From Niastella vici (GTDB lineage: Bacteria > Bacteroidota > Bacteroidia > Chitinophagales > Chitinophagaceae), in the NCBI RefSeq assembly GCF_002077945.1, contig NZ_LVYD01000042.1, positions 310,001 to 374,000 on the forward strand: DNA of 64,000 bases, in the 5' to 3' direction. Position numbers and translations under genes: made by a program. Below the pieces are notes generated by a model. That model was not told the DNA's origin and did not search any database. It saw only the letters and a program-made list of their open reading frames with translations. Below are positions 36,473 through 45,421 of this stretch, in pieces. The stretch's first letter is position 1. Each line of letters opens with the position of its first letter.

Positions 36473-36850
36473 ATGGGTTTCCCGTCTCCGGCAAAAGATT
36501 ACCAGGAGGATGTCATCGAATTATCCCAATACCTGGTTCAGCACCCTACCGCTACCTTTTATTTCCGTGTATCAGGCGACAGTATGATCAATGCCTGTAT
36601 GCCGCATGGGGCCCTGCTGGTGGTTGACCGGTCAATAAAACCCGTCAGCGGCATGATCGTGCTGGCGGTGGTAAATGGCGAATTCACCGTGCGCCGCATT
36701 GTTCAAACCCGTAAAACACTGGTGCTGCACCCTGAAAACCCTGCTTACAAACCATTGGTAGTCACCGAAGAAATGAATATGCAGGTATGGGGCGTTGTAA
36801 CCGCCGTGGTAGTTAAGTATAAATATGATAAAAATGATCGCGTTGGTTGA
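36473..36850 (+). CDS. umuD: UmuD'-like subunit of DNA polymerase V, lacking the cleavable arm
   Basis: The 125-residue protein has an S24/UmuD fold. In E. coli UmuD, RecA-driven self-cleavage occurs just before GFPSPAADY; this protein starts at [10 protein letters not shown], so it is made already in the processed UmuD' form. An in-frame stop lies 33 bp upstream with no other start between. The nucleophile Ser37 is kept (SGDSMI), but the position of catalytic Lys97 of E. coli is Arg74 (EFTVRRI, codons CGC CGC). Peptidase activity is therefore probably lost. It overlaps umuC by 26 bp. As UmuD'2 it should bind UmuC to form a translesion polymerase, controlled by transcription only. Confidence 0.87.
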   Translation: MGFPSPAKDYQEDVIELSQYLVQHPTATFYFRVSGDSMINACMPHGALLVVDRSIKPVSGMIVLAVVNGEFTVRRIVQTRKTLVLHPENPAYKPLVVTEEMNMQVWGVVTAVVVKYKYDKNDRVG

Positions 36851-38096
36851 CTGTAATAATTTTTACGCCTCGTGCGAACGGCTTTTTCAACCCCGGCTGC
36901 AAGGCAGGCCAGTGGTGGTGCTCAGCAATAACGACGGCTGCGTAATTGCGCGGAGCGACGAGGCCAAGGCATTGGGCATTGAAATGGGAACGCCTTCCTT
37001 CCTCATTGAGGCCCTGCTGCAACAACACAACGTATCAGTTTTTTCCTCCAACTATACGCTTTATGGCGATCTGAGCGACCGGGTCATGACAACCCTGTCG
37101 CAGTTTGCCGATCAGCTGGAAGTGTATTCAATCGATGAGGCCTTTCTCAACCTTACTGCCTTCCGCCATCATAATTTAACCGAATATGCCCATAACATCC
37201 GCAATACCGTACTGCAAAATACAGGCATTCCTGTTTCCATAGGTATAGCGCCTTCCAAAACACTGGCCAAAATAGCCAACCGTTTAGTAAAGAAAAGCAA
37301 CAAACAACTAGGTGTGTATTGTATTGACACCACCGAAAAAATACAATTCGCCCTGCAGCAAACCCAGGTAAAAGACATTTGGGGTATCGGCAGCCAGTAT
37401 ACGAAACTGCTCGCGAAAAACGGCTTTATCACCGCCTGGGATGTATCGCGTGCCCCTGAAGCATGGATCAAAAAGAACCTGTCGGTTGTTGGCCAGCGTA
37501 TGTACCATGAGCTCAAAGGCATTTCATGCATTGCTTTTGAAGACATGCCGCCCAAAAAGAAAATGGTATGCGTGGCCCGGGGATTCGGCAAGGTATTAAG
37601 CGAGCAACACGAGGTAATGGAAGCGCTGGCCAATTTTACCGCCATGGTAGCGGCTAAGCTGCGCAGTGAGCAGCTGGCCACCAACACCATCCAGATCTTT
37701 GTACAAACAAATGCCCATCGCAGCAACGAGCCGCAATATTTCAGGTCGCTCACCATACAATTGCCGGTAGCCACCAACAGCACCAATGAACTTATACAAC
37801 ATGCGAGGCAGGGCCTTGAAACCATTTACCGGCCAGGTTATAATTATAATAAAACAGGCTGCACCGCTATGGAACTGATCCCCGAGGCCGAAATACAAAG
37901 TGGTATCTTTGATACAGAAAACCGTGGGCGTAATTCGCAGCTGATGCAGGTGCTTGATAAAGTGAACCGGTCGTTCGGGAAAAATGCCGTGCGGCTCGCC
38001 CTGCAGGGATTTAGTACGAAGTGGAAATTGCGGCAGCTGAAATTATCCCCCTGTTATACCACCCGCATTGAGGAAGTGCTGACAATAAAAATCTGA
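36825..38096 (+). CDS. umuC: UmuC, Y-family translesion DNA polymerase V catalytic subunit
   Basis: The 423-residue protein has a DinB/UmuC palm beginning [17 protein letters not shown], where the first metal-binding Asp lies. [10 protein letters not shown] holds the second acidic pair. [24 protein letters not shown] and the helix-hairpin-helix [13 protein letters not shown] follow, with a C-terminal little-finger and UmuC tail. It copies past damaged bases at low fidelity. ATG 36825 or ATG 36834 could be used; both overlap the end of umuD', which indicates coupling. Two further genes follow at 3-bp spacing, so it belongs to a four-gene damage-response operon. Confidence 0.94.
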   Translation: MIKMIALVDCNNFYASCERLFQPRLQGRPVVVLSNNDGCVIARSDEAKALGIEMGTPSFLIEALLQQHNVSVFSSNYTLYGDLSDRVMTTLSQFADQLEVYSIDEAFLNLTAFRHHNLTEYAHNIRNTVLQNTGIPVSIGIAPSKTLAKIANRLVKKSNKQLGVYCIDTTEKIQFALQQTQVKDIWGIGSQYTKLLAKNGFITAWDVSRAPEAWIKKNLSVVGQRMYHELKGISCIAFEDMPPKKKMVCVARGFGKVLSEQHEVMEALANFTAMVAAKLRSEQLATNTIQIFVQTNAHRSNEPQYFRSLTIQLPVATNSTNELIQHARQGLETIYRPGYNYNKTGCTAMELIPEAEIQSGIFDTENRGRNSQLMQVLDKVNRSFGKNAVRLALQGFSTKWKLRQLKLSPCYTTRIEEVLTIKI

Positions 38097-38099
38097 GCC

Positions 38100-38591
38100 A
38101 TGCACAATCCGTTTGTTTTGCTCACCACCCGCCTGCTCGAATCGCTCATCAAAGCGGGCAACACCTTCTTTGTGCGGCAAACATACAATCGAGGCAAAAA
38201 CCCGTTGGACCCACTCAACAAAGCCGCATTTTTATTCACGCATTATACTGATTACAGCCGCGCCAAAACGCATTACGATACGCTCGACAATGACCCCAAT
38301 AAATTCCTGTATAATATTCATGAAGCAGAACACTACGAAAAATTATTCATTGCAGCCGGTCAGCCCGAAGGGTTTCATATTTTCAGCCCGCTGGTGCAGC
38401 AACCCTGGAAGCCCACGCCGGCCATAGCAGCAAAGATCCGCACATACATTAGTCAAAAAATGAATTGGACGCCAGGCAGGAATGACAATGTGAAAGCCGA
38501 TCTTTTTGTTCAGTTTGGCGAACTTTTCATTACTTTGAAGTATGGGATCCATGAGGTAAAATTACCGCTTGCAGACATTGAAAATTTTTGA
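38100..38591 (+). CDS. Unknown protein in the umuD'C-SRAP operon
   Basis: This 163-residue soluble protein is not one I recognise. It begins MHNPFVLLTTRLLESLIKAGNTFFV and has a central HYTDYSRAKTHYDTLDNDPNKFLYNIHEAEHYE stretch (shown in part) that is rich in His, Tyr and acidic residues. A C-terminal beta-like part is FVQFGELFITLKYGIHEVKLPL. There is no signal peptide or TM segment. It starts 3 bp after umuC and ends 3 bp before the SRAP gene, so it is certainly co-translated with them. A role in damage tolerance is inferred from that context only. Confidence 0.7.
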   Translation: MHNPFVLLTTRLLESLIKAGNTFFVRQTYNRGKNPLDPLNKAAFLFTHYTDYSRAKTHYDTLDNDPNKFLYNIHEAEHYEKLFIAAGQPEGFHIFSPLVQQPWKPTPAIAAKIRTYISQKMNWTPGRNDNVKADLFVQFGELFITLKYGIHEVKLPLADIENF

Positions 38592-38594
38592 TGC

Positions 38595-39410
38595 ATGTGT
38601 TACGATATATCTTTTTCATCGAACATTCAGTTAATAACAGATTATTTGCCCGACCTGGTTGTTGATCCGCAATTATCGATCGGTTTTGATTTTGATATGG
38701 CCATTCACGTAATGGCGCAGGCTTACCGCAAATATCCGGTCATTATTGCTGAGGACGATACCGCGGGCGCGCGGTATAAATTAATGCCGTTCGAGTGGGG
38801 TGTAATAGCCGATTACATGAACACGCCGGAAAAGATAAAGCAAAGCCGTCAGTACATGTGCAATGCGCAAAGCGAAAAGATCATCAATGACAAAAAATCG
38901 TTCTGGAGAAGGATCCGGGCAAAAAGATGTCTCATCCCCGTCACAGGTATATATGAACACCGCGAAATAAAAGGCTGGAAAAATAAAGTGCCTTATTTTG
39001 TACGCCTCAAAGAACGGCCCATGTTCTGCATTCCCGGTTTATATTATTACAGCCCCATTCCCGATGTGGAGACCGGCGAAATAAAAGGCACCTTCACGCT
39101 TATTACCCGTTCTGCCAATTCCATCATGAAGCAGATCCATAATGGCGGGCCGAATGTATTCCGCATGCCGATGTTTTTGCCCAAAGAACTGGAATTAAAA
39201 TGGTTAGAACCGGGATTGACCGATGAAGCCATTCAACAGGTACTTGATTTTGAAATGCCTTCTGAGGAAATGGATTACTGGCCGGTGTTCACCATCCGTT
39301 CTACCAAACCCCGCCCCGATGGCCTGGAAAAAACAGCGCCGTATGCCTGGCCCAATTTGCCCCCGTTGGGTATTGATGAAAGTACGGAGCAAAAAAACCT
39401 GTTTTCATAG
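38595..39410 (+). CDS. SRAP/YedK (HMCES-type) abasic-site crosslinking protein
   Basis: The 271-residue protein begins MCYDIS, so Cys2 is exposed after Met removal, as required in this family. The conserved partners are CNAQSEKI (Asn), RRCLIPVTGIYEHRE-like text with the Glu (seen as KRCLIPVTGIYEHRE), and ITRSANSIMKQIHNGGPNVFRMP with the His. SRAP proteins form a thiazolidine crosslink through Cys2 to abasic sites in single-stranded DNA and protect them. At 271 residues it is a little longer than E. coli YedK, with a C-terminal extension after the core. It closes the SOS-type operon, fitting with error-prone synthesis by UmuD'C. Confidence 0.92.
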   Translation: MCYDISFSSNIQLITDYLPDLVVDPQLSIGFDFDMAIHVMAQAYRKYPVIIAEDDTAGARYKLMPFEWGVIADYMNTPEKIKQSRQYMCNAQSEKIINDKKSFWRRIRAKRCLIPVTGIYEHREIKGWKNKVPYFVRLKERPMFCIPGLYYYSPIPDVETGEIKGTFTLITRSANSIMKQIHNGGPNVFRMPMFLPKELELKWLEPGLTDEAIQQVLDFEMPSEEMDYWPVFTIRSTKPRPDGLEKTAPYAWPNLPPLGIDESTEQKNLFS

Positions 39411-39796
39411 TAAAACTACTGGAACCCCTTATTGAAACAATAATATAAATAATTACCCGTTCTTTATTTCTCATTACGGGAAAGAAGCAAGCGCACTGTG
39501 GATAGGCAAGAAACCGGAAACTGAGTACAGATCATTAAATACACCCATTTACACCCGGCCTGTAAGGTGAACAGTGCGGAACACATCGGCTTATGAAGAA
39601 AAGTACAATTCGATTGCACACGCCGTATTTCCGCTCCCATCTTAAGACTTACCAGGCCGTATTTCGCGGTTTATTACGATCGGAAAAATACGGATCAAAA
39701 TAAATATTCACTGTTGATATCATTTGAAACCGGTATTTGTTGAATAGTAAAACTTTTTATATTTTTCGAGGTATATAACTTAATCCTGTTAATCCC
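39411..39796. other. Intergenic region between SRAP and NHL genes
   Basis: This 386-bp gap has no gene that I can support. A short inverted match CCGTATTT...AAATACGG (around 39620-39692) might form a weak hairpin. The only other signal is a promoter-like pair at its right end. Confidence 0.4.
39736..39765 (+). promoter_or_regulatory. Candidate Bacteroidota-type promoter
   Basis: TTTG (39736-39739) and TATATTTT (39758-39765) are separated by 18 bp. This is close to the TTTG-N19-TAnnTTTG pattern of Bacteroidota primary promoters. It would start transcription about 25 bp before the ATG of the NHL-repeat gene. Confidence 0.35.
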
Positions 39797-41944
39797 ATGA
39801 AACTCAACCAGATTGTATTTCAAGGCTTGCTGATGTTCGTCAGCAGTTCTGTAGCGTACTCCCAAACCATTACTACTGTTGCCGGTACCATCGGCTCTCC
39901 CGGATATGCGGGTGATGCTGGCCCGGCCAATAGCGCCAAGTTTAACCAACCAAGGGCAGTTGCAACCGACAACGACAATAACCTGTACATCGCGGATATG
40001 CGTAACCACGTTATCCGTAAAGTAGCTCCCAACGGTATAGTAAACACGGTTGCTGGTAATGGCACTAATGGTAACGCCGGTGCCGGAGGGCCCGCCACCG
40101 CAGCCCAGTTGGCTCAGCCCACGGGTATGACTCTCGACAATGAAGGAAATATCTACATTGCCGACTACAACGCCTCAGTTATCAAAAAGGTAACCTCTTC
40201 AGGTATTATGACCATCTTCGCCGGTAACGGTACAGAAGGTTTCAGTGGTGATGGAGGTCCGGCTGCACAAGCCAAACTGTATCGCCCCACTGCTGTAGCT
40301 GTTGATAAAGAAGGCAGCGTGTACATTTCTGATGCCAGTAACAAGGTTATCAGAAAAGTAACCAAGCAAGGTATCATCTCTACCATTGCAGGTGTACCCG
40401 GAAGAGCAGGTTATGCAGGCGATGGCGGTGCGGCTACGAAAGCCTTGTTAACACAACCTGCAGGTATAGCTGTAGATAACCAGGGCAATTTATACATAGC
40501 CGATCCTTCCAACTCGGTAATTCGTAAAGTAAATACTGCCGGTATCATCACCACCTTTGCCGGAAACGGAACAGCCGGTTACAGCGGTGATAATGGCCCT
40601 GCGACCAAAGCCCAGTTCCAGATCGGTTCTCCCCAGGGTTTGGCGGTTGACCCGGAAGGCAACGTATACGCTTCTGACTATCAGAACCACGCTATCAGAA
40701 AGATCAATGCAAGAGGTATCATCACTACTATCGCTGGTACAGGTGCTCCTGATTACGCTGGCGACGGTGGTCCCGCTATCCTTGCTAAAATATGGTACCC
40801 CATCGGTATCGCTACTGATGCCGGCGGTAACGTGTTCATCACTGATAGTTATAATAATACCATCCGTGAAATAGTTTCTTCCTGTAATGCACCCATGCCT
40901 TCCTTCGAAATACAACCCGCTAACAAAAGTGTTTGTAAAGGCGGTAACGTTGCATTCAGCGTAAAAGCTACCCATGCCGAAAATTATCAATGGCAGGTGT
41001 CTGCAAATGGCGACTGGAGCGATATTACAGACGGCACCAATTACTCAGGAGCTACAACCAACATCCTGACCGTAATTAATGTAGGCGACAAAATGAACAA
41101 CTACCAGTATCGTTGCGTAGCCAACAATGCCTGCCGCACCCTGTTCTCAAATAAAGCAGCATTAAGTATCACTGGCGGCGCAAGCCCTACCCTCACCGTT
41201 GCACCTGCCCTCAATGGTATGTGTGCCGGTTCACCAGCAACCTTCACTGTTAAAGTAGCCAATGGCGGCACAGCCCCGGCTTATAAATGGTTGGTGAATG
41301 GTGCCGAAGTTGGCGTAACTACTGCCACTTACAGCAACCCAATGTTAGGAAATGGCGATAAAGTAAGCGCAGTACTGACAAGCGCAACAGGTTGTACCGG
41401 TGGCGCTATCACTTCAAACGTTATTGAAGTGAACATGGGTACTGCACCCGAAATAAAAGCCAACACAGAAATAAAGATCTTCGAAGGTTTCAGTGCTAAA
41501 TTAACAGCTACCAGCGGCACCCCCATCACCGCTTACTCATGGACACCTTCAGCAGGTATCACTGCTGCCGGTAACACTGCTAACCCGGTTGTAAAACCTG
41601 CCAAAACCACTACGTATAAAGTAACAGCAACAAACGCCAGTGGTTGCGCCGGAACTGCAGAAGTAACTGTAACTGTTATCAAGCGCATCGCCATGCCGAA
41701 GTCATTCACTCCTGGCAAAGGCAACTTCCAGATCCCTGCAGTTGATCCTGCTTTCGCAATGAGTACTTTCTCAGTGCTCGATGGAACCGGAAAAGTTGTT
41801 TTCACCACCAGCGATATCAACAAAGGCTGGGATGGTAACATCAAAGGCGCTAAAGCACCAGCCGGTACTTATAGCTACTCAATTACCGGTACCCTGCAAA
41901 CAGGAAAGATCAGCGTAAAAGGAACAGTTCAAGTTATCAGATAA
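39797..41944 (+). CDS. Secreted NHL-propeller / Ig-like protein with T9SS-type C-terminal domain
   Basis: The 715-residue protein has a signal peptide (LLMFVSSSVAYS). Six NHL repeats (about 25-355) each carry IxTVAGNGxxGYxGDGGPAxxAxLxxPxGIAVDxxGNLYIADxxNxVIRKV-like text and form a beta-propeller. Two Ig/PKD-like domains follow (about 365-460 and 465-550), then another Ig-like segment. The last ~85 residues (PKSFTPGKGNF through KGWDGNIKGAKAPAGTYSYSI to VKGTVQVIR) resemble a diverged type-B gliding-motility sorting domain. It is likely exported by the type IX system and attached to the cell surface; its ligand is unknown. A strong bidirectional terminator follows. Confidence 0.82.
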   Translation: MKLNQIVFQGLLMFVSSSVAYSQTITTVAGTIGSPGYAGDAGPANSAKFNQPRAVATDNDNNLYIADMRNHVIRKVAPNGIVNTVAGNGTNGNAGAGGPATAAQLAQPTGMTLDNEGNIYIADYNASVIKKVTSSGIMTIFAGNGTEGFSGDGGPAAQAKLYRPTAVAVDKEGSVYISDASNKVIRKVTKQGIISTIAGVPGRAGYAGDGGAATKALLTQPAGIAVDNQGNLYIADPSNSVIRKVNTAGIITTFAGNGTAGYSGDNGPATKAQFQIGSPQGLAVDPEGNVYASDYQNHAIRKINARGIITTIAGTGAPDYAGDGGPAILAKIWYPIGIATDAGGNVFITDSYNNTIREIVSSCNAPMPSFEIQPANKSVCKGGNVAFSVKATHAENYQWQVSANGDWSDITDGTNYSGATTNILTVINVGDKMNNYQYRCVANNACRTLFSNKAALSITGGASPTLTVAPALNGMCAGSPATFTVKVANGGTAPAYKWLVNGAEVGVTTATYSNPMLGNGDKVSAVLTSATGCTGGAITSNVIEVNMGTAPEIKANTEIKIFEGFSAKLTATSGTPITAYSWTPSAGITAAGNTANPVVKPAKTTTYKVTATNASGCAGTAEVTVTVIKRIAMPKSFTPGKGNFQIPAVDPAFAMSTFSVLDGTGKVVFTTSDINKGWDGNIKGAKAPAGTYSYSITGTLQTGKISVKGTVQVIR

Positions 41945-41965
41945 TATACCTGGGATATACATAAT

Positions 41966-42000
41966 AAAAAAAGGTGGACCGGTTGATCCACCTTTTTTTA
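41966..42000. terminator. Bidirectional intrinsic terminator
   Basis: AAAAAAAGGTGGA (41966-41978), loop CCGGTTGA, and TCCACCTTTTTTT (41987-41999) form a perfect 13-bp stem with an A-run on the left and T-run on the right. It can end transcripts from both sides: the NHL gene on plus, and the small minus-strand ORF whose stop codon overlaps its edge. Confidence 0.88.
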
Positions 42001-42129
42001 TTTATAACTATTCGCTTTCTCTACAATTTTATCAACTTCAGCACCCAGGAGTAGCCCGGAGATGATGTAGCGATCATACAGCAGCGTTTGGTTAGGAATA
42101 AACATATAGAAGATCTTGTCCTGATCCAT
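41998..42129 (-). CDS. Small ORF, 43 residues, unknown
   Basis: ATG 42129 to TAA 41998 encodes a 43-residue peptide. It starts MDQDKIFYMFIPNQTLLYDR and continues YIISGLLLGAEVDKIVEKAN. The composition and the mix of aromatic, charged and aliphatic residues look like real protein rather than random frame. A stop lies seven codons upstream, so it is either a genuine small protein or the last exon-like remnant of a larger gene. Support comes from the adjoining terminator, which has a T-run for the minus strand as well. I do not recognise a family. It was too short to be noticed by a usual length cutoff. Confidence 0.42.
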   Translation of the reverse strand: MDQDKIFYMFIPNQTLLYDRYIISGLLLGAEVDKIVEKANSYK

Positions 42130-42479
42130 CCTGCGGTATCCTGCAGGCTATATGTGGTTGAAATTCAATAGCCATTCAGCGCACACTTATCCACGATCAA
42201 GATTCGGAGAAAAATTTGGCCGGGTACTTGTATATTTAAAAAAACATGTTAATCTTTGTATTAACATTTTTACTAAAGTAATAATCGTACCCAATCTCCT
42301 ACTGAACAGGCCCGTCTTACAAAACACAATCCATTCCGGCGAACTTATTCACACGTAAATGCAATTTACGGCCTGACTCTTCCTATACTGTATAATTCCA
42401 ATCTCCCCTGAGAACGTAACCATACTTCCAATACCTGTGGTCGTGCTTATCATTTGCTTCACCCTTTCAAACCACAAGT
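42130..42479. other. Intergenic region before the T9SS type A cargo gene
   Basis: This 350-bp AT-rich stretch has only a weak 68-codon plus-strand frame (42152-42358) without start or family support. Strings such as TTGTATATTTAAA (near 42228) could belong to a promoter, but the spacing is not convincing. No terminator or RNA gene is visible. Confidence 0.35.
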
Positions 42480-43757
42480 ATGAAACATTTGTACCCAGGA
42501 GTAACCAAAACAGGATTGCCTGCTATTAAAAGAATTGTTTTACTAATTGCTATTTTAATATACAGCGCCGTTGCGCTGGCGCAATCGCTCAATTTCAATA
42601 CGCCTGTTCTTGAATCAGGAACAGCACAGCAACAAGGATGTGTGTATCGTTTTTCACCAATAACAGCCGGTGGCAACATAGATGCGCTGGTAAAAGTGGA
42701 CAGCTTAATTGGCGTTACCCTGTCTGATATAGATGCTACCCCATCAGGCTCTTCTACCACCGCTTTGCAGCCACAAATGCAGTCGTTGGGTGGTGTAGGT
42801 TACCATTATGCCGTATTCACGATCACCTTTGTAAACCATGGTACTACCACACCAACACCGGTATTTGATTTCAGCAGTGTGTTCATGGGACTTGATGGCA
42901 GCAACCAGATGACCGAATTCAACGCTATTACGGTTTCTAACGCCAGCTGGCAGTACGTAAGTCCCACACCCAAGGTAGCCGTTACGCAAAATGGCGATAT
43001 GGTATGGGGTACAGCCACCAGTTCGGACCCTACAGGCGGCCAGGGCGTCGACGAAACCGATTCAACCCAAATGTTCAAAGTTAGCTCACCAGCCACCTCC
43101 AGCGTAACGATGCGGGTAGGCTATTATCAAAGTTCGAATGGATGGAAAGGTAACGACCTGTTCAGCCTGAACATCAGGGGTAGTGAACTGGCAGCGATCA
43201 TCTTACCGGTTAACCTGTTAAGCTTTACCGCACAACTGGTCAATGATAAAGTATGGCTTGCCTGGAGCACCAGCAAGGAAGAGAACATGAGTCATTACAG
43301 TATTGAAAGAAGCTACGATAATAAAACATTTGATGAAGCGGCGCTCTTATTCACAGCAGACAATCCTTTATCGGTAAATAATTATTCGTACAAGGACCCT
43401 GTCAAAAATGTAACCGGCTCTGTGATCTATTACCGCCTGAAAATGGTTGACAAGAGTGGAAAATATAAATATTCAGAAGTAAGGAGCGTGCGCCTGGGAA
43501 ACGGAACCGATAGTGCAAGGATCGCAGTTTATCCCAACCCGGTAGTGAACGAGTTACATATTTCCTTACCAACCGACTGGCAGAACAAAAATTTGAACGG
43601 GCAGTTGCTCAGTATAGCCGGAAATATTATAAAAACATTCAACATACAACAAAGTGCAACGATCGGTATGGCCGATGTACCTGCCGGCACGTATTATATA
43701 AAAGTGGTGAACGGAAAAGAGATCAGCACGCAAACAATCGTAAAATCAAGAAATTAA
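42480..43757 (+). CDS. Secreted protein with T9SS type A sorting domain
   Basis: The 425-residue protein has a long N-region and signal peptide ending ...AVALAQ (about residue 35). The first ~220 residues are beta-rich with no recognised family. From about 240, VNLLSFTAQLVNDKVWLAWSTSKEENMSHYSIERSYDNKTF (given here in part) is the familiar fibronectin-like module that precedes sorting domains. The C-terminal ~75 residues have IAVYPNPVVNELHISL, GQLLSIAGNIIKTF and MADVPAGTYYIKVV, a typical type A sorting domain. The protein should cross the outer membrane by the T9SS and be released or anchored. A terminator follows at 43787. Confidence 0.82.
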   Translation: MKHLYPGVTKTGLPAIKRIVLLIAILIYSAVALAQSLNFNTPVLESGTAQQQGCVYRFSPITAGGNIDALVKVDSLIGVTLSDIDATPSGSSTTALQPQMQSLGGVGYHYAVFTITFVNHGTTTPTPVFDFSSVFMGLDGSNQMTEFNAITVSNASWQYVSPTPKVAVTQNGDMVWGTATSSDPTGGQGVDETDSTQMFKVSSPATSSVTMRVGYYQSSNGWKGNDLFSLNIRGSELAAIILPVNLLSFTAQLVNDKVWLAWSTSKEENMSHYSIERSYDNKTFDEAALLFTADNPLSVNNYSYKDPVKNVTGSVIYYRLKMVDKSGKYKYSEVRSVRLGNGTDSARIAVYPNPVVNELHISLPTDWQNKNLNGQLLSIAGNIIKTFNIQQSATIGMADVPAGTYYIKVVNGKEISTQTIVKSRN

Positions 43758-43786
43758 AGATAGTTTTTAAGGGTACGATCAATAAC

Positions 43787-43818
43787 GCCGTTCTGTTTCT
43801 ACAGGATGGCTTTTTTAT
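43787..43818 (+). terminator. Intrinsic terminator
   Basis: GCCGTTCTGT (43787-43796) pairs over 10 bp (two G-U) with ACAGGATGGC (43801-43810) around a TTCT loop, followed by TTTTTT. It lies 30 bp after the stop of the T9SS type A gene. Confidence 0.85.
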
Positions 43819-43859
43819 TTTTGATGCATCATCTTCGTATTTTGTGGTAAAATAACTAC

Positions 43860-45260
43860 ATGAATCACTCTATGTTCGAACGGCCCGTATATATACAACG
43901 TCGTCAGCAGTTACGATCAACACTTACGAATGGACTGGTGCTGTTGCTGGGCAATGAAGACAGCAGCATGAACTATAAGGATAATTGTTATCCGTTCCGC
44001 CAGGACAGCACATTCCTGTACTATACCGGTATTGACCAGCCGGGTCTGGCAGTTATATTTGACCTGGATGAAAATAAAGAAATACTGTTTGGTGAAGATG
44101 CCAGCATTGATGATATCATTTGGACCGGCCCTCAACCGCTTATACAGGAGCTGGCCGAATCGGTAGGCATAGCAGCAAGCGGTAATGGCGCCAAACTGGC
44201 CAGCCTGCTGGCAGCAGCCCGCAAAGCACAACGTCCTATACATATATTACCGCCCTACCGGCCGGAAAATAAAATAAAACTGGCAGGGTTGCTTGATTCC
44301 ACCCTTGCACAGCTGGAACAATTTATTTCGGAACCGTTGATAAGATCGGTTATAGCGCAACGCGAAATAAAGGAAGAGCGGGAAATAGCAGAGATGGACA
44401 AAGCCTGCTCTATCAGTGCCGATATGCACCTGGCAGCCATACAGCATGCCCGGCCGGGTATGAAGGAATACGAACTGGCAGCAGAAGTGGAAGCCATTGC
44501 CCTGGCGAATTATGGCCGCCTCTCGTACCCGGTAATTCTTACCGTAAACGGACAAACCCTGCACAATCATTATCATGGTAATACTATTCAGGAAGGGAAT
44601 ATGGTACTGGTTGATGCGGGCGCAGAAAACAGCATGCATTATGCCGGTGATCTTACCCGCACCTTCCCGGTGGGCAAACAATTCACCAGCCGCCAGCGCG
44701 ATATATATAACGTTGTATTAAATTCTTTAGACCATGCCGTATCCCTGCTTCGCCCCGGTATTCAATACCTGGAAGTGCATACCCAGGCCTGTATAAAACT
44801 GGTGGAAGGGCTTACCGCTGTTGGATTAATGAAAGGGGAAGCCGCCGCCGCAGTAGCCGCCGGCGCGCACACCATGTTTTTCCAGTGCGGACTGGGCCAC
44901 ATGATAGGCCTCGACGTGCATGACATGGAAGACCTGGGCGAGCCCCTGGTTGGTTATGATGACCAGTTGAAGAAAAGCAAGGAATTTGGCTGGAAATCAC
45001 TTCGTTTGGGAAAGACGTTAAAGGCGGGATTTGCGCTTACCGTTGAACCGGGCGTTTACATTATTCCCGAACTGATCGACCGGTGGAAGGCCGAACAAAA
45101 GCATGCGGCCTTCATTAATTATGAATTGCTTAATGAATATCGTAACTTTGGAGGAATACGCATTGAAGACAATTATGTGATCACATCCGATGGAAGCCAG
45201 AAACTTGGTAAATCACTGCCAAAAACGCTCAATGAAATAGAGGCATTGCGAAAAGGTTAG
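43860..45260 (+). CDS. pepP: Xaa-Pro aminopeptidase (aminopeptidase P, M24B)
   Basis: The 466-residue cytosolic enzyme has an N-terminal AMP_N domain (about 5-140) and a C-terminal pita-bread domain. Metal ligands appear in the right order: Asp252 (VLVDAGAE), Asp264 (YAGDLTRTF), His347 (GLGHMIGLDVHD), a Glu in FALTVEPGVYI and a Glu in FGGIRIEDNYV. HNHYHGN and H-rich segments match the substrate site. It removes the N-terminal residue from peptides with proline in second place, using two Mn ions. It is a single gene between terminator-bounded neighbours. Confidence 0.93.
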   Translation: MNHSMFERPVYIQRRQQLRSTLTNGLVLLLGNEDSSMNYKDNCYPFRQDSTFLYYTGIDQPGLAVIFDLDENKEILFGEDASIDDIIWTGPQPLIQELAESVGIAASGNGAKLASLLAAARKAQRPIHILPPYRPENKIKLAGLLDSTLAQLEQFISEPLIRSVIAQREIKEEREIAEMDKACSISADMHLAAIQHARPGMKEYELAAEVEAIALANYGRLSYPVILTVNGQTLHNHYHGNTIQEGNMVLVDAGAENSMHYAGDLTRTFPVGKQFTSRQRDIYNVVLNSLDHAVSLLRPGIQYLEVHTQACIKLVEGLTAVGLMKGEAAAAVAAGAHTMFFQCGLGHMIGLDVHDMEDLGEPLVGYDDQLKKSKEFGWKSLRLGKTLKAGFALTVEPGVYIIPELIDRWKAEQKHAAFINYELLNEYRNFGGIRIEDNYVITSDGSQKLGKSLPKTLNEIEALRKG

Positions 45261-45421
45261 GCCGCGAACTTTCTTACCAAAAGTTAAAGGGAATGGAAAA
45301 TATAACGATAGTGCAACACGCTGCATAACGAGGTTGTCCTCCAAGGCACGTGCCCGTATTATTTTAATGTTGAATCGTACCATTAAAAGGTAAATCAATT
45401 TGACATTTTATTATATATACT

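Noticed and set aside
42152-42358. 68-codon plus-strand frame before the T9SS type A gene
   Set aside because: Composition is random-like, with no family match and no start context; it runs through probable promoter DNA.
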